Source: Roseateles saccharophilus (GTDB lineage Bacteria; Pseudomonadota; Gammaproteobacteria; Burkholderiales; Burkholderiaceae_C). Taken from it: DNA of 64,000 nucleotides. The DNA is taken from the NCBI RefSeq assembly GCF_004342485.1, contig NZ_SMBU01000025.1, forward strand, positions 21,650 through 85,649, in the 5' to 3' direction. Below, one piece after another: positions 39,940-50,581 of the stretch (its first letter is position 1; each line of letters opens with the position of its first letter). The translations under genes and the position numbers were made by a program. The notes beneath the pieces were generated by a model that did not search any database, had not been told where the DNA came from, and was given only the letters and a program-made list of their open reading frames with translations.

Positions 39940-41036
39940 GTCAGCGAAGTATCGACCTCGCGGCGGGCCAGGGCCAGATACTCGGCCGAGCGCATCTCCT
40001 GCAGGCGCGACACCGTGCGCGGGAACTCGTGGGCCAGCGGGCCCTCGGTGTAGAGCTGCTCGGCCGGCACGGCGGCCGAGATGATGAGCTTGACGCGGCG
40101 GTCGTAGAGCACGTCCACGAGCCAGGTGAAGCGCCTCGCCTCGCTGGCCAGGCGCACCGGCATCTCGGGCACCTCGGACAGGATGATGGTGTGGAACTGG
40201 CTGGCCAGCTCCAGATAGTCGTTCTGCGAGCGCGGCCCGCCACAAAGCGTTGCAAAGTCGAACCAGACGACACCACCGGCGCGCCGCCGGGCATAGATCG
40301 CACGGTGCTCGATCATCAGCCTGCGGTCCTCGTCCTGGGCCTCGGCGAGGGACTCGAAGGCCTGCGTCAGCACCGCCTCGGTGTCGTCGTTCAGCGGCGT
40401 CAGGTAGAGGTTCATGTCCTCCAGCGTGCGGCGCCGGTAGTCGGTGCCGGCATCGACGTTGATGACTTCCAGATTGGCCTTCAGCAGCGCTATGGCCGGC
40501 AGGATGCGGTCGCGGTGCAGGCCGTTGGGATAAAGCTCGTCGGGGTGGAAGTTGGACGTCGTGACGATGGACACGCGGTTGCGGAACAGCGCGTCCAGCA
40601 GGCGGTGCAGGATCATCGCGTCGGTCACGTCGGCGACGTGGAACTCGTCGAAGCAGATCAGGCGGAAGCGTCGCGCGATGCGCCTGCCGAGTTCGTCCAG
40701 CGGGTCGGCGATGCCCTTGAGTTCCTGGAGCTCACGGTGCACCTCGCGCATGAACTCGTGGAAGTGCAGGCGCGTCTTGCGTGTCAGCGGAACGGCCTGG
40801 AAGAAGCAGTCCATCAGGAAGCTTTTGCCGCGCCCCACGCCGCCATACATGTAGACGCCACGCGGGATGGGTGGGCGCACCAGCAGCTTGGTCACCGCGT
40901 TGCCGCGGCGGGCCTTGTAGGCTTCCCATTCGTCCTGGCACCGCTGCAGGGATGCAACGGCGCGAAGCTGGGCCGCGTCGGCCTTGAAGCCGCGCTCGGC
41001 GAGGGTCTGCTGGTAGAGGTCGCTAACGGACGTCAT
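39936..41036 (-). CDS. zapE: Cell division AFG1-like ATPase ZapE
   Basis: ZapE is an AFG1-family ATPase that binds FtsZ and the division ring under stress. The 366-residue protein has Walker A GGVGRGKS at 65-72, the Walker B region RLICFDEFHVADVTDAMIL, and TTSNFHPDELYPNGLHRDRILPAI. It lies about 65 bp downstream of lpdA beyond a terminator hairpin, as in many Burkholderiales. ATG at 41036. Confidence 0.93.
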   Translation of the reverse strand: MTSVSDLYQQTLAERGFKADAAQLRAVASLQRCQDEWEAYKARRGNAVTKLLVRPPIPRGVYMYGGVGRGKSFLMDCFFQAVPLTRKTRLHFHEFMREVHRELQELKGIADPLDELGRRIARRFRLICFDEFHVADVTDAMILHRLLDALFRNRVSIVTTSNFHPDELYPNGLHRDRILPAIALLKANLEVINVDAGTDYRRRTLEDMNLYLTPLNDDTEAVLTQAFESLAEAQDEDRRLMIEHRAIYARRRAGGVVWFDFATLCGGPRSQNDYLELASQFHTIILSEVPEMPVRLASEARRFTWLVDVLYDRRVKLIISAAVPAEQLYTEGPLAHEFPRTVSRLQEMRSAEYLALARREVDTSLT

Positions 41037-41057
41037 TCTGAGAGGTCATCACGAAAA

Positions 41058-41083
41058 AAGGGGCGACTGTTCGGCCGCCCCTT
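41058..41083 (-). terminator. Rho-independent terminator after lpdA
   Basis: AAGGGGCG and CGCCCCTT make an 8-bp stem with a 10-base loop. On the minus strand it is followed by TTTTTT, so it ends the sucA-odhB-lpdA message before zapE. Confidence 0.85.
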
Positions 41084-41101
41084 GTTGTTTGCGCTGCTCG
41101 A

Positions 41102-42523
41102 TCAGAAGTTCAGCGTGCGCTTGTCGACGGCCAGGGCCGCCTCCTTCGTCGACTCGGACAGCGACGGGTGGGCATGGCAGATGCGCGCGATGTCCTCGCT
41201 GGAGGCCTTGAAGGCCATCGCCATCGTGGCCTCGGCGATCAGCTCGGAGGCCATCGGGCCGATGATGTGCACGCCCAGGATCTCGTCGGTCGTGGCGTCG
41301 GCCAGGATCTTCACGAAGCCCGAGGTGTCGCCCAGCGCGCGGGCGCGGCCGTTGGCCAGGAAGGGGAACTGGCCGGCCTTGTAGCCACGGCCTTCGGCCT
41401 TGAGCTGCTGCTCGGTCTTGCCGACCTGGGCGATCTCTGGGCTGGTGTAGATGACCGACGGGATGATGTCGAAGTCCACGTGGCCGTGCTGGCCGGCGAT
41501 GCGCTCCGCCACCGCCACGCCCTCCTCCTCGGCCTTGTGCGCGAGCATGGGGCCGCGCACGACGTCACCCACGGCCCAGACATTGGGCAGGTTGGTCTTG
41601 CAGTCGGCATCCACCTCGATGGCACCGCGGCCGTCGAGCTTGAGCCCAACGGCTTCGGCATTGAGGCCGATGGTGTTGGACACGCGGCCGATGGAGACGA
41701 TGAGCCTGTCGCATTCCAGCTTCTGCTCGCCGCCCTTGGCGTCGGTGTAGTTGACGACGACACCCTTCTTGCTCGTCTTCACTTCGCCGATCTTGACGCC
41801 AAGCTCGATGGCCAGGCCCTGCTTCTTGAACAGCTTCGCGGCCTCCTTGGCCACGCCTTCGTCGACGGTGGGCAGGAAGTTGGGCATGGCTTCCAGCACG
41901 ACGACCTCAGCGCCCAGGCGGCGCCAGACCGAGCCCAGCTCCAGGCCGATGACGCCGGAGCCGATGACGCCCAGCTTCTTCGGCGTGGCGGGGATGCGCA
42001 GCGCGCCGTCGTTGGACAGCACCAGCTCCTCGTCAAATGCAAGCCCGGGAAGCGCCCTGGCATTGGAGCCAGTGGCGATGATCACGTGCTTGGCGGTGAT
42101 GCTCTCCTCGCCGGCCTTCAGCTCGTAGCCGCCATCCTTGGCGGCGACGAAGCTGCCGCGGCCGTGGAAGAAGCTGACCTTGTTCTTCTTGAACAGATAG
42201 AGGATGCCGTCGTTGTTCTGCTTCACGACGCCGTCCTTGCGGCCCAGCATCTTGGCGACGTCCATGCCGACCTCACCGGTGCTGATGCCATGGTCGGCGA
42301 AGTGCAGCCTGGCGTGCTCGAAGTGCTCGCTGGACTGCAGCAGGGCCTTGGACGGGATGCAGCCGACATTGGTGCAGGTGCCGCCCGGGGCGGGGCCGCC
42401 CGCTGAGTTCTTCCACTCGTCGATGCAGGCCGTGTTGAAACCCAGTTGGGCGGCGCGGATGGCCGCGATATAGCCGCCAGGGCCGCCGCCGATGACGACG
42501 ACGTCGAATTGCTTGGTGCTCAT
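41102..42523 (-). CDS. lpdA: Dihydrolipoyl dehydrogenase (E3)
   Basis: E3 reoxidises lipoyl groups and reduces NAD+. The 473-residue flavoprotein has the FAD-binding VVIGGGPGGYIAAIRAAQLG, the redox disulfide C50-x4-C55 in GGTCTNVGCIPSKALL, the NAD-binding GVIGSGVIGLELGSVW and the C-terminal HAHPSLSES with the catalytic His-Glu of the partner subunit (..ICHAHPSLSE). It lies 21 bp after odhB, so it serves the 2-oxoglutarate dehydrogenase complex. ATG at 42523. Confidence 0.97.
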   Translation of the reverse strand: MSTKQFDVVVIGGGPGGYIAAIRAAQLGFNTACIDEWKNSAGGPAPGGTCTNVGCIPSKALLQSSEHFEHARLHFADHGISTGEVGMDVAKMLGRKDGVVKQNNDGILYLFKKNKVSFFHGRGSFVAAKDGGYELKAGEESITAKHVIIATGSNARALPGLAFDEELVLSNDGALRIPATPKKLGVIGSGVIGLELGSVWRRLGAEVVVLEAMPNFLPTVDEGVAKEAAKLFKKQGLAIELGVKIGEVKTSKKGVVVNYTDAKGGEQKLECDRLIVSIGRVSNTIGLNAEAVGLKLDGRGAIEVDADCKTNLPNVWAVGDVVRGPMLAHKAEEEGVAVAERIAGQHGHVDFDIIPSVIYTSPEIAQVGKTEQQLKAEGRGYKAGQFPFLANGRARALGDTSGFVKILADATTDEILGVHIIGPMASELIAEATMAMAFKASSEDIARICHAHPSLSESTKEAALAVDKRTLNF

Positions 42524-42544
42524 GCGGAACGTTCCTTCTTGTTC

Positions 42545-43798
42545 TTAGATGTCGAACAGCAGGCGCGACGGATCTTCCAGCGCGTCCTTCATCGCCACCA
42601 GGCCCAGCACGGCTTCACGACCGTCGATGATGCGGTGGTCATAGGACATGGCCAGGTAGTTCATCGGGCGGACGACGATCTGGCCGTTCTCGACGACGGC
42701 ACGATCCTTGGTGGCGTGCACGCCCAGGATGGCCGACTGAGGCGGGTTGATGATGGGCGTCGACAGCATGGAGCCGAAGGTGCCGCCGTTGGAGATGGAG
42801 AAGGTGCCGCCGGTCAGCTCGTCGATGGAGAGCTTGCCGTCCTTGGCCTTGGCGCCGAACTCGGCGATCTTCTTCTCGATGTCGGCGAAGCTCATCTGGT
42901 CGACGTTGCGCAGCACCGGCACGACGAGGCCGCGCGGCGAGCCGACGGCGATGCCGATGTCGAAATAGCCGTGGTAGACGATATCGTTGCCATCGACCGA
43001 GGCGTTGATGATCGGGTACTTCTTCAGCGCCGCGACGGCCGCCTTCACGAAGAAGCTCATGAAGCCGAGCTTGACGCCGTGCTCCTTCTCGAACTTCTCC
43101 TGGAACTTCTTGCGCATCTCCATGACCGGTGCCATGTTGACCTCGTTGAAGGTGGTCAGGATGGCGTTGGTGGACTGCGACTGCACCAGGCGCTCGGCGA
43201 TGCGGGCGCGCAGGCGGGTCATGGGCACGCGCTGCTCCGGGCGGTCGCCGAGGCTGGGCTGCACCGGCGCGGCCACGGCCGGCAGGGGCTTGGCGACGGC
43301 CGGATTGGTGGCCACGGCCACAGGCGCGGCCACGGCAGCGGGCTTGGCACCGGCGGCCAGGGCATCGCCCTTGGTCACGCGGCCGTCCTTGCCGGAGCCG
43401 GCGACGTCGGTGGCGGCCAGGCCCTTCTCGGCCAGGATCTTGGCGGCGGCGGGCATGGCCACATCGCCCTTGCCGGCGGCAGCGGCCGGCGCCGCGGCGG
43501 CCTCAGGCGCGGCGGGGGCCACGGCCTTGACTTCCAGCGGGCTCACGCCCGGCTGCGCGTCGGTGTCGATGCGGGCGAGCAGTTCTTCGCTGACGACGGT
43601 CTCGCCGTCGCTCTTGACGATCTGCGCCATCACGCCGGCGCTGGGGGCGGGCACTTCGAGCACGACCTTGTCGGTCTCGATCTCGACGAGGATCTCGTCG
43701 ATGGCAACGGCCTGGCCGGGCTTCTTCTTCCAGGTCAGCAGGGTGCCCTCGGAAACGGATTCGGAGAACTGGGGAACTTTGACGTCAACGATGGCCAT
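42545..43798 (-). CDS. odhB: Dihydrolipoyllysine-residue succinyltransferase (E2 of 2-oxoglutarate dehydrogenase)
   Basis: E2 core of the complex that makes succinyl-CoA in the TCA cycle. The 417-residue protein has one lipoyl domain (Lys44 in [14 protein letters not shown]), Ala/Pro linkers, an E1/E3-binding domain ([29 protein letters not shown]) and the catalytic domain ending with [12 protein letters not shown], whose His388 and Asp392 are the catalytic pair. ATG at 43798; 86 bp from sucA. Confidence 0.97.
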   Translation of the reverse strand: MAIVDVKVPQFSESVSEGTLLTWKKKPGQAVAIDEILVEIETDKVVLEVPAPSAGVMAQIVKSDGETVVSEELLARIDTDAQPGVSPLEVKAVAPAAPEAAAAPAAAAGKGDVAMPAAAKILAEKGLAATDVAGSGKDGRVTKGDALAAGAKPAAVAAPVAVATNPAVAKPLPAVAAPVQPSLGDRPEQRVPMTRLRARIAERLVQSQSTNAILTTFNEVNMAPVMEMRKKFQEKFEKEHGVKLGFMSFFVKAAVAALKKYPIINASVDGNDIVYHGYFDIGIAVGSPRGLVVPVLRNVDQMSFADIEKKIAEFGAKAKDGKLSIDELTGGTFSISNGGTFGSMLSTPIINPPQSAILGVHATKDRAVVENGQIVVRPMNYLAMSYDHRIIDGREAVLGLVAMKDALEDPSRLLFDI

Positions 43799-43884
43799 GG
43801 TGGGAGGCTCCGTGTCTTCTATTCGGTTGTGTTGTGCAGGCGCGAACGCGCGCAGCGCCGGCGAAGGACGCTGCGCGAGCGGTC

Positions 43885-46740
43885 TTATTTGGTGAGGATG
43901 AAGCCCTTGAGCTTGGCAAAGGCCTGGTCAAGCAAGGCCTTCTGCTGCTCCTGGTGCAGGTGGGCGTAGCCGCAGGCCGGGCTGGCGCTGGCCGGGCGGC
44001 CGGCGTAGCCGAGCTTCTGGCCTTCGACCATGTTCTCGTGCACATAGTGCTGCACGAAGAACCAGGCGCCCTGGTTCTGCGGTTCATCCTGGCACCAGAC
44101 GATGTCGGTCACGTGCGGGTACTTCTTCAGCTCGGCCGCGAAGGCCTTGTGCGGGAAGGGGTAGAGCTGCTCGACGCGCACGATGGCCACGTCGTGCGAC
44201 TTCTTCTCGTCGCGCTTGCGCACCAGGTCGTAATAGACCTTGCCCGAGCAGACGACGACGCGCTTGACCTTGTCGGCCACGATGCCCTCGTCCTGCTCGC
44301 CGATGACGGTCTTGAACTCGCCCTTGGTGAAGTCCGACAGCGGCGAGGTCGCGTCCTTGGCCCGCAGCAGGCTCTTGGGCGTCATGATGACCAGCGGCTT
44401 GCGGAACATGCGCAGCATCTGGCGGCGCAGCACGTGGAAGATCTGCGCGGCATTGGTAGGCTGCACGATCTGCATGTTGTTGTCCGCGGCCAGCTGCATG
44501 AAGCGCTCCAGGCGGGCCGAGCTGTGCTCGGGGCCCTGGCCTTCATAGCCGTGCGGCAGCATCATCGTCAGGCCGTTGGAGCGGCCCCACTTCACTTCGC
44601 CGGAGGCGATGAACTGGTCGATGACGACCTGGGCGCCGTTGACGAAGTCGCCGAACTGGGCTTCCCAGATGGTCAGCGTGTTGGGCTCGGCGGCGGCGTA
44701 GCCGTACTCGAAGCCCAGCACCGCCTCTTCGGACAGGATGGAGTCGATGACGGTGAATGGCGCCTGGCCGTCGGCGACGTTCTGCAGCGGGATGTAGGTG
44801 CCTTCGTCCCAGTTCGCGCGGTTCTGGTCATGCATGACCGCGTGGCGGTGGGTGAAGGTGCCGCGGCCGCTGTCCTCGCCGGACAGGCGCACCGGGTAGC
44901 CGCTGGCCACCAGGGACGCGAAGGCCATGCTCTCACCCATGCCCCAGTCGACGTTGACCTCGCCGCGGCCCATCGCGGCGCGGTCGGCGTAGAGCTTCTG
45001 CACCAGGTTGTGGGCCGCGAAGTCCTTGGGGATGGCCGTCAGCTTCTCACCCAGGCGCTTCCACTCGGCCACGGGAATGGCGGTGTCGCAGCTGTCCGTC
45101 CACTTCTTGCCGAGGAAGGGCGACCAGTCGGTGGCGAACTTGCTCTTGAAGTTGGTCAGCACCGGGTCGACGGTGTGGCGGCCCTCGTCCATCGCGGCAC
45201 GGTAGGCCTTGACCATCTCGTCGGGACCCTCCGCCGCCAGCACGGTCTGCGCGACCAGCTTGTCGGCATAGACCTTGCGCGTGCCGGGGTGGGCGGCGAT
45301 CTTCTTGTACATCAGCGGCTGGGTCAGGGCCGGCGTGTCCTGCTCGTTGTGGCCCAGCTTGCGGAAGCAGACGATGTCGATGACGACATCCTTCTTGAAC
45401 TCGGCGCGGTAGTCCATGCACAGCTGCATGGCCCAGACGACGGCCTCGGGGTCGTCGCCGTTCACGTGCAGCACCGGAGCCTCGATCATCTTGACGACGT
45501 CGGAGCAGTACCAGGTGGAGCGCAGGTCGCGCGGGTCGCTGGTGGTGAAGCCGATCTGGTTGTTGATGACGATGTGGACCGTGCCGCCAGTGCGGTAGCC
45601 GCGGGTCTGGGCCATCGCCAGCGTCTCCTGCACGACGCCCTGGCCGCCGAAGGCCGCGTCACCGTGCACCAGCACCGGCAGCACCTGCGCGCCGGCCTTG
45701 TCGCCACGGCGGTCCTGGCGGGCACGCACGCTGCCTTCGACGACCGGGTTGACGATTTCGAGATGGGAGGGGTTGAAGGCCAGGCTCAGGTGCACCGGGC
45801 CGCCCGCGGTGGACACGTCGGAGCTAAAGCCCTGGTGGTATTTCACGTCGCCGGCCGGCAGATCCTCGGCGGCCTTGTGCTCGAACTCGGCGAACAGGTC
45901 GGCGGGCATCTTGCCCAGCGTGTTGACCAGCACGTTCAGCCGGCCGCGGTGGGCCATGCCGATGACGATCTCCTGCACGCCGCGCTCGCCGGCGCGCTGG
46001 ATCAGCTCGTCCATCGCGGCAATGAAGCTCTCGCCGCCTTCGAGCGAGAAGCGCTTCTGGCCGACGTACTTGGTGTGGAGGTAGCGCTCCAGTCCCTCGG
46101 CCGCGGTCAGGCGATCGAGGATGTGCTTCTTCTCGTCGGCCGTGAAGCTGGGCTTGCCGCGCGCCTTCTCCAGGCGCTCCTGCCACCAGCGCTTTTCGCC
46201 GGGGTCGGAGCCGTGCATGAATTCGGAACCGATGCTGCCGCAGTAGGTCTCGCGCAGGGCCTGCACGATCTGGCGCAGCGTCATCGTCTCGCCGCCGAAG
46301 TAGCTGTTCGCGGCGCTGAACGAGATGTCCATGTCGGACTCGGTCAGGTCGTAGAACGCGGGGTCGAGCTCGGGAATCTTGGGGCGTTCGGCGCGCTTGA
46401 GGGGGTCCAGTTCGGCCCAGCGGTTGCCGAGGAAGCGGTAGGCCGCGATCAGCGACTGGACATGGACCTGCTTGCGCGCAACGGCCAGGTCGGCGCTGCT
46501 GGCCTTGTTGGCGAAGGCATTGGCCTTGGCGCGTTGGGCGAAAGATTCGATAACCGGGGCATGGGCCACATCGCGGGCCTCGCTGCCATCGACCGCCGGC
46601 ACATGCTGCAGCGCGTCGAAATAGGCGCGCCAGTTGTCCGGGACGGATCCGGGGTTGTCGAGGTAGGCCTCGTACATCTCCTCCACATACGGCGCATTGC
46701 CACCGAACAGGTAGGAGTTGGACCTGTATTGCTGCATCAT
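43885..46740 (-). CDS. sucA: 2-oxoglutarate dehydrogenase E1 component
   Basis: The thiamine-diphosphate E1 decarboxylates 2-oxoglutarate and succinylates the lipoyl group of E2. The 951-residue protein shows the N-terminal E2-binding segment ([33 protein letters not shown]), [27 protein letters not shown], the thiamine-binding [21 protein letters not shown] region and the C-terminal [18 protein letters not shown]. It is the first gene of the operon; about 260 bp upstream hold its promoter, which I could not pick out. Confidence 0.97.
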   Translation of the reverse strand: MMQQYRSNSYLFGGNAPYVEEMYEAYLDNPGSVPDNWRAYFDALQHVPAVDGSEARDVAHAPVIESFAQRAKANAFANKASSADLAVARKQVHVQSLIAAYRFLGNRWAELDPLKRAERPKIPELDPAFYDLTESDMDISFSAANSYFGGETMTLRQIVQALRETYCGSIGSEFMHGSDPGEKRWWQERLEKARGKPSFTADEKKHILDRLTAAEGLERYLHTKYVGQKRFSLEGGESFIAAMDELIQRAGERGVQEIVIGMAHRGRLNVLVNTLGKMPADLFAEFEHKAAEDLPAGDVKYHQGFSSDVSTAGGPVHLSLAFNPSHLEIVNPVVEGSVRARQDRRGDKAGAQVLPVLVHGDAAFGGQGVVQETLAMAQTRGYRTGGTVHIVINNQIGFTTSDPRDLRSTWYCSDVVKMIEAPVLHVNGDDPEAVVWAMQLCMDYRAEFKKDVVIDIVCFRKLGHNEQDTPALTQPLMYKKIAAHPGTRKVYADKLVAQTVLAAEGPDEMVKAYRAAMDEGRHTVDPVLTNFKSKFATDWSPFLGKKWTDSCDTAIPVAEWKRLGEKLTAIPKDFAAHNLVQKLYADRAAMGRGEVNVDWGMGESMAFASLVASGYPVRLSGEDSGRGTFTHRHAVMHDQNRANWDEGTYIPLQNVADGQAPFTVIDSILSEEAVLGFEYGYAAAEPNTLTIWEAQFGDFVNGAQVVIDQFIASGEVKWGRSNGLTMMLPHGYEGQGPEHSSARLERFMQLAADNNMQIVQPTNAAQIFHVLRRQMLRMFRKPLVIMTPKSLLRAKDATSPLSDFTKGEFKTVIGEQDEGIVADKVKRVVVCSGKVYYDLVRKRDEKKSHDVAIVRVEQLYPFPHKAFAAELKKYPHVTDIVWCQDEPQNQGAWFFVQHYVHENMVEGQKLGYAGRPASASPACGYAHLHQEQQKALLDQAFAKLKGFILTK

Positions 46741-46940
46741 CTTTCGCTCACCTCATACCCCGGCTTCCAGGGAGTTGGCTGGTTGAAGAACCTTCCGCGA
46801 CACGGCTCGACCGATTGGCGGATTGCGACCCACCTTCGCTGTTGCCAGCAAAAGGGACGGGAAGGACCAAAGTCTCAAGGGGTCGAACTCTAGCACTTCG
46901 GGTTTGCCCGAGAGCAGCACGGGGTGCGACAAAGTTCACT

Positions 46941-46969
46941 GAGCCAGATCATGGAAAGTTGACTGGCTC
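46941..46969. promoter_or_regulatory. Inverted repeat in the sucA-oxygenase divergent region
   Basis: GAGCCAG (46941-46947) and CTGGCTC (46963-46969) form a 7-bp inverted repeat with a 15-base spacer, about 70 bases before the oxygenase ATG. It could be an operator for that gene or a weak transcript hairpin; nothing else in the 295-bp gap stands out. Confidence 0.3.
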
Positions 46970-47035
46970 GTAAACTTGCTGCCGCGACAGCCCCGAGATT
47001 GAATGGCTGCGCCACGGGACAACGAGGAATCCCAC

Positions 47036-47878
47036 ATGCAAGTCCAGGTCGTCGACTACCGCGCTGCCGACGCGGCCGAGAAGTTCACCCGCTCCCTGCA
47101 CGAAACCGGCTTCGGCGTGCTGACCCACCACCCGATCCGCCAGGCCCTGGTCGAGAAGATCTACGCCGACTGGCTGGCCTTCTTCGACGGCGACGGCAAG
47201 CAGGCCTACGCCTTCTCCAAGGAGACGCAGGACGGCTGGTTCTCCACCGAGATCTCCGAAACGGCCAAGGGCTTCAAGCAGAAGGACATCAAGGAGTACT
47301 TCCACATCTACCCCTGGGGCCGCGTCCCGCCCCAGCTGAAGGAAGATGCGCTGACCTACTACCGCGAGGCCAACGCGCTGGCCGAGGAGCTGCTGGGCTG
47401 GGTCGAGAAGTACACGCCGCCCGAGATCGCCGCGAAGTACCGCGAGCCGCTGTCCCGCATGATCCAGGGCAGCACCAAGACGCTGCTGCGCGTGCTGCGC
47501 TACCCGCCGCTGACCGGCCAGGAGCCCGAGGGCTCGCTGCGCGCCGCGCCACATGGCGACATCAATCTGCTGACCATCCTGCCCGCCGCCAACGAGCCGG
47601 GCCTGCAGGTGCTGGGCAAGGACGGCGCCTGGCATGACGTGCCCTGCGACTTCGGCACGCTGACCATCAACATCGGCGACATGCTGCAGGAAGCCTCCGA
47701 GGGCTATTACCCGTCGACGCAGCACCGCGTCGTCAACCCGAGCGGCGAAGGCGCGAGGAAGAGCCGCGTGTCGCTGCCCCTCTTCCTGCATCCGCGTGAC
47801 GACGTCGTGCTGAGCGACCGCTACACGGCGGACAGCTATCTGAACGAACGGCTGCGGGAACTGGGCGTCAAGACCTGA
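47036..47878 (+). CDS. Isopenicillin N synthase-like 2-oxoglutarate/Fe(II) oxygenase
   Basis: The 280-residue protein is a soluble non-heme iron oxygenase. The iron triad is H173-x-D175 in APHGDINLL and H230 in STQHRVVNP; R244 and S246 (SRVSLPLF) fit the 2-oxoglutarate-binding R-x-S. Substrate unknown. ATG at 47036 follows GAGGAA at proper distance, so a start 11 codons upstream is not used. The end overlaps the convergent reductase gene by 11 bases. Confidence 0.88.
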   Translation: MQVQVVDYRAADAAEKFTRSLHETGFGVLTHHPIRQALVEKIYADWLAFFDGDGKQAYAFSKETQDGWFSTEISETAKGFKQKDIKEYFHIYPWGRVPPQLKEDALTYYREANALAEELLGWVEKYTPPEIAAKYREPLSRMIQGSTKTLLRVLRYPPLTGQEPEGSLRAAPHGDINLLTILPAANEPGLQVLGKDGAWHDVPCDFGTLTINIGDMLQEASEGYYPSTQHRVVNPSGEGARKSRVSLPLFLHPRDDVVLSDRYTADSYLNERLRELGVKT

Positions 47879-48533
47879 CGTGGCTTGATGCCCTCGTCAG
47901 CACGAGGTGCATCGCCTGCGCCGTGCTTTCGCGCTCGGTAACGCGCCAACCCAGCGCAGGCAGATCGATGCCGGCCAGCAGCGATTCGCCGCTGCCGAGC
48001 AGCACCGGCGACTGGGCCAGGTGCATCTCGTCGATCGCGCCGGCCTGCAGGTACTGCCGGATCGTCGAGACGCCGCCGCCGATGCGAACGTCCTTGCCCG
48101 CGGCGGCGGCCTTGGCACGCCGCAGCGCGGCGTCGATGCCGTCGGTCACGAAGTGGAAGCTCGTGCCGCCCTCCATCTCCAGCGGCGGCCGCGCATGCCG
48201 GGTCAGCACGAACACGGGCACGTGGTAGGGCGGATTGGGGCCCCACCAGCCCTTCCAGCCGTCGTCGGGCCAGGGGCCGCGCACGGGGCCGAACATATTG
48301 CGACCGAGGATCCAGGCGCCGACGTTGTCGAAGCTGCGCGCCGAGAAGCCGTCGTCGGCACCCGTGCTGCCGCCCTCCAATCCCAGCACCATCTGCCTGA
48401 AAGTTCGCGTCCCGAACAGCCATCCGTGCAACTGCTCGCCGCCGACACCGAGTGGCCTGTCCAGGCTCTGGCCAGGCCCCGCGCCGAAGCCATCGGCAGA
48501 AAGCGTGAAAGCGGCGACTCTGACCTTGGACAT
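47868..48533 (-). CDS. Dihydrofolate reductase-like protein (RibD C-terminal family)
   Basis: The 221-residue protein has the RibD_C/DHFR-like fold: MSKVRVAAFTLSADGF at the start, GAWILGRNMFG, VFVLTRHARPPLEMEGGTSFHFVTDG, VRIGGGVSTIRQYLQAGAIDEMHLAQSPVLLGSGE. Such small proteins are NADPH reductases of unassigned substrate and are often called YyaP-like; they do not replace FolA. It converges on the oxygenase gene with an 11-base tail overlap. Confidence 0.85.
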   Translation of the reverse strand: MSKVRVAAFTLSADGFGAGPGQSLDRPLGVGGEQLHGWLFGTRTFRQMVLGLEGGSTGADDGFSARSFDNVGAWILGRNMFGPVRGPWPDDGWKGWWGPNPPYHVPVFVLTRHARPPLEMEGGTSFHFVTDGIDAALRRAKAAAAGKDVRIGGGVSTIRQYLQAGAIDEMHLAQSPVLLGSGESLLAGIDLPALGWRVTERESTAQAMHLVLTRASSHVRS

Positions 48534-48613
48534 GTGAACGCTCCGGCAATCCGCTTGGACCGTATCACGGCAGCGGGCGAAGATGCTGCGGTAGTAGAAG
48601 AAAGAGAAGGAAC

Positions 48614-48913
48614 ATGCGCATGCAGCCCGACGCGCGAGTCATCCGCATCCACCCCGACGCACCGCCCAAGCCGGCCCTCGGGCAGGCCTGCAATGGCTGC
48701 GGCGTCTGCTGCCTGGCCGAGCCCTGCCCGCTCGGCGTGCTGCTGAGCCGACGCTTCAAGGGCGCCTGCGTCGCGCTGCGCTGGGACGGCGCCCGCTATG
48801 TCTGCGGCGTGCTGACCGCGCAACCGCACGGCCTGCGCGGCTGGCTGGTGCGGCGCTGGATTGCCGCCGGCGCCGGCTGCGATTGCTCGCTGGAACCCGC
48901 GGGCAAGCCCTAG
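48614..48913 (+). CDS. Small cysteine-rich protein with a YkgJ-like CxxCxxCC cluster
   Basis: A 99-residue protein with nine Cys. Residues 26-38 read CNGCGVCCLAEPC, resembling the metal-binding head of the YkgJ/zinc- and iron-chelating family, with more Cys at 52, 64, 89 and 91. It may bind a metal or iron-sulfur cluster. ATG at 48614 follows AAGGA. It stands just before the binding-protein gene, 58 bp away, but nothing shows a shared function. Confidence 0.75.
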   Translation: MRMQPDARVIRIHPDAPPKPALGQACNGCGVCCLAEPCPLGVLLSRRFKGACVALRWDGARYVCGVLTAQPHGLRGWLVRRWIAAGAGCDCSLEPAGKP

Positions 48914-48971
48914 CGGATGCCGCGGGGGGCGGGGCTAGCATTTTCGGCTTCTGTCGCCCCGAGGAAGCCGC

Positions 48972-50540
48972 ATGAAATTCGCTCTTCGACTCCTGCCCCT
49001 GCTCGCCGCGCTGACGCTCAGCACGGCCATCGCCGCCCCGTTGCGCTGGGCCGCACAGAACGACATCCTGACGCTGGACCCGCATTCGCAGGACCACAAC
49101 ACCTCCAACACCATCTCGGCGCATATCTACGAGGGCCTGACGCGCCGCAGCGAGACCTACCAGCCCGAGCCCGCGCTGGCGACCAGGTGGACCTATGTCT
49201 CGCCCACGCAGGTCCGCTTCGAACTGCGCCGCGGCGTGAAATTTCACGACGGCTCGGCTTTCACGGCGGACGACGTCGTCTACAGCTTCGACCGTATCCG
49301 CCAGCCGCTGGGCACCAAGCAGACCTATGTCTCCGGCATCAAGGAGGTGAAGAAGATCGACGAGCACACCGTCGACCTGCTGCTGGAGGCGCCGACGCCG
49401 ATGCTGCTGCAGAACCTCGTCAACTTCAACATCATGAGCAAGTCCTGGTGCCTGAAGAACAACGCCGGCAGCATCGCCGACTACAAGGCCAAGGACGAGA
49501 ACTTCGCCAGCCGCAATGCCGTCGGCACCGGCCCCTACCGCTTTGTCTCCTGGCAGCCCGACCAGGCGCTGAAGCTGGTGGCGAACAAGGACTGGTGGGG
49601 CACGAGCAAGGGCAATGTCACCGAGCTCACCTATCTGCCGATCAAGTCCGCACCCACGCGCGTGGCGGCCCTGCTGTCGGGCGACGTGGACATCGTCACC
49701 GACCTGCCGCCGGCCGACTTCTTCAAGATCAAGGAAGAGGGCAAGCTCAAGGTGCTTGAAGGCGCCGAGGTGCGCACCGTCTTCTTCGTGATGGACGAGG
49801 GCAGCGACGAACTGCGCGACTCCAACGTGAAGGGCAGGAACCCGTTCAAGGACAAGCGGGTGCGCGAGGCCATGAACCTGGCGCTGGACCGCGAGGCCAT
49901 CAAGCGCAGCATCATGCGCGGCCTGTCGGTGCCGGCGGCGCTGATGGTGCCGCCCGGCGTCAACGGCTACGACACGGCGCTGGACACGCCGCTGAAGCCG
50001 GACGTCGACAAAGCCCGCAAGCTGCTGGCCGAGGCCGGCTACCCGCAGGGCTTCGAGGTGCCGCTGCATTGCCCGAACAACCGCTACGTCAACGACGAGC
50101 AGGTCTGCCAGGCGGCGGTCTCGATGTGGGCCAAGATCGGCGTCAAGGCCCGGCTGATCGCGACGCCCTTCGTCACGCACAGCCAGACCTTCCAGCGCGG
50201 CGAGTCGCCGCTCTACATGCTGGGCTGGGGCGTCACCACGTATGACGCCCAGTACGCGATGCAGGCCTGGGGCCACACGCGCAGCGGCGGGTCGGACGGC
50301 AACTTCAATTTCGGCAAGGTCAGCGACGCAAAGCTCGACGCGCTGATCCAGCAGATCAAGTTCGAGCCCGACGTGGCCAGGCGCAATGCGCAGATCCGCG
50401 AAGCCCTGCTGCGCATCCGCGACGAATACCTCTTCATCCCCATCCACCACCAGGTCCGGCCCTGGGCAATGAAGCCCAATGTGGACACCCTTTACCGCTC
50501 CGACGACAACTTCCAGGCGCGCTTCACGACGGTCCGGTGA
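48972..50540 (+). CDS. ABC transporter substrate-binding protein, family 5 (peptide/nickel type)
   Basis: The 522-residue protein has a signal peptide (about 1-22, cleavage after AIAA), then the SBP_bac_5 fold with LTLDPHSQDHNTSNTISAHIYEGLTRR, RFELRRGVKFHDGSAFTADDVVYSFDRI, NAVGTGPYRFVSWQPDQ and FIPIHHQVRPWAMKPNVD. It binds peptides or similar ligands in the periplasm. No permease or ATPase gene is next to it, so it is an orphan subunit here. Confidence 0.9.
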   Translation: MKFALRLLPLLAALTLSTAIAAPLRWAAQNDILTLDPHSQDHNTSNTISAHIYEGLTRRSETYQPEPALATRWTYVSPTQVRFELRRGVKFHDGSAFTADDVVYSFDRIRQPLGTKQTYVSGIKEVKKIDEHTVDLLLEAPTPMLLQNLVNFNIMSKSWCLKNNAGSIADYKAKDENFASRNAVGTGPYRFVSWQPDQALKLVANKDWWGTSKGNVTELTYLPIKSAPTRVAALLSGDVDIVTDLPPADFFKIKEEGKLKVLEGAEVRTVFFVMDEGSDELRDSNVKGRNPFKDKRVREAMNLALDREAIKRSIMRGLSVPAALMVPPGVNGYDTALDTPLKPDVDKARKLLAEAGYPQGFEVPLHCPNNRYVNDEQVCQAAVSMWAKIGVKARLIATPFVTHSQTFQRGESPLYMLGWGVTTYDAQYAMQAWGHTRSGGSDGNFNFGKVSDAKLDALIQQIKFEPDVARRNAQIREALLRIRDEYLFIPIHHQVRPWAMKPNVDTLYRSDDNFQARFTTVR

Positions 50541-50581
50541 GCGCGCCCGGCAAGGCGGCGAAGTGAAGGGATGATGCGGGG

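Noticed and set aside
43834..46893. A 1019-codon plus-strand frame opposite sucA
   Set aside because: It is the antisense of sucA, with His/Gly/Val-rich shadow composition caused by GC-rich third positions; sucA is certain.
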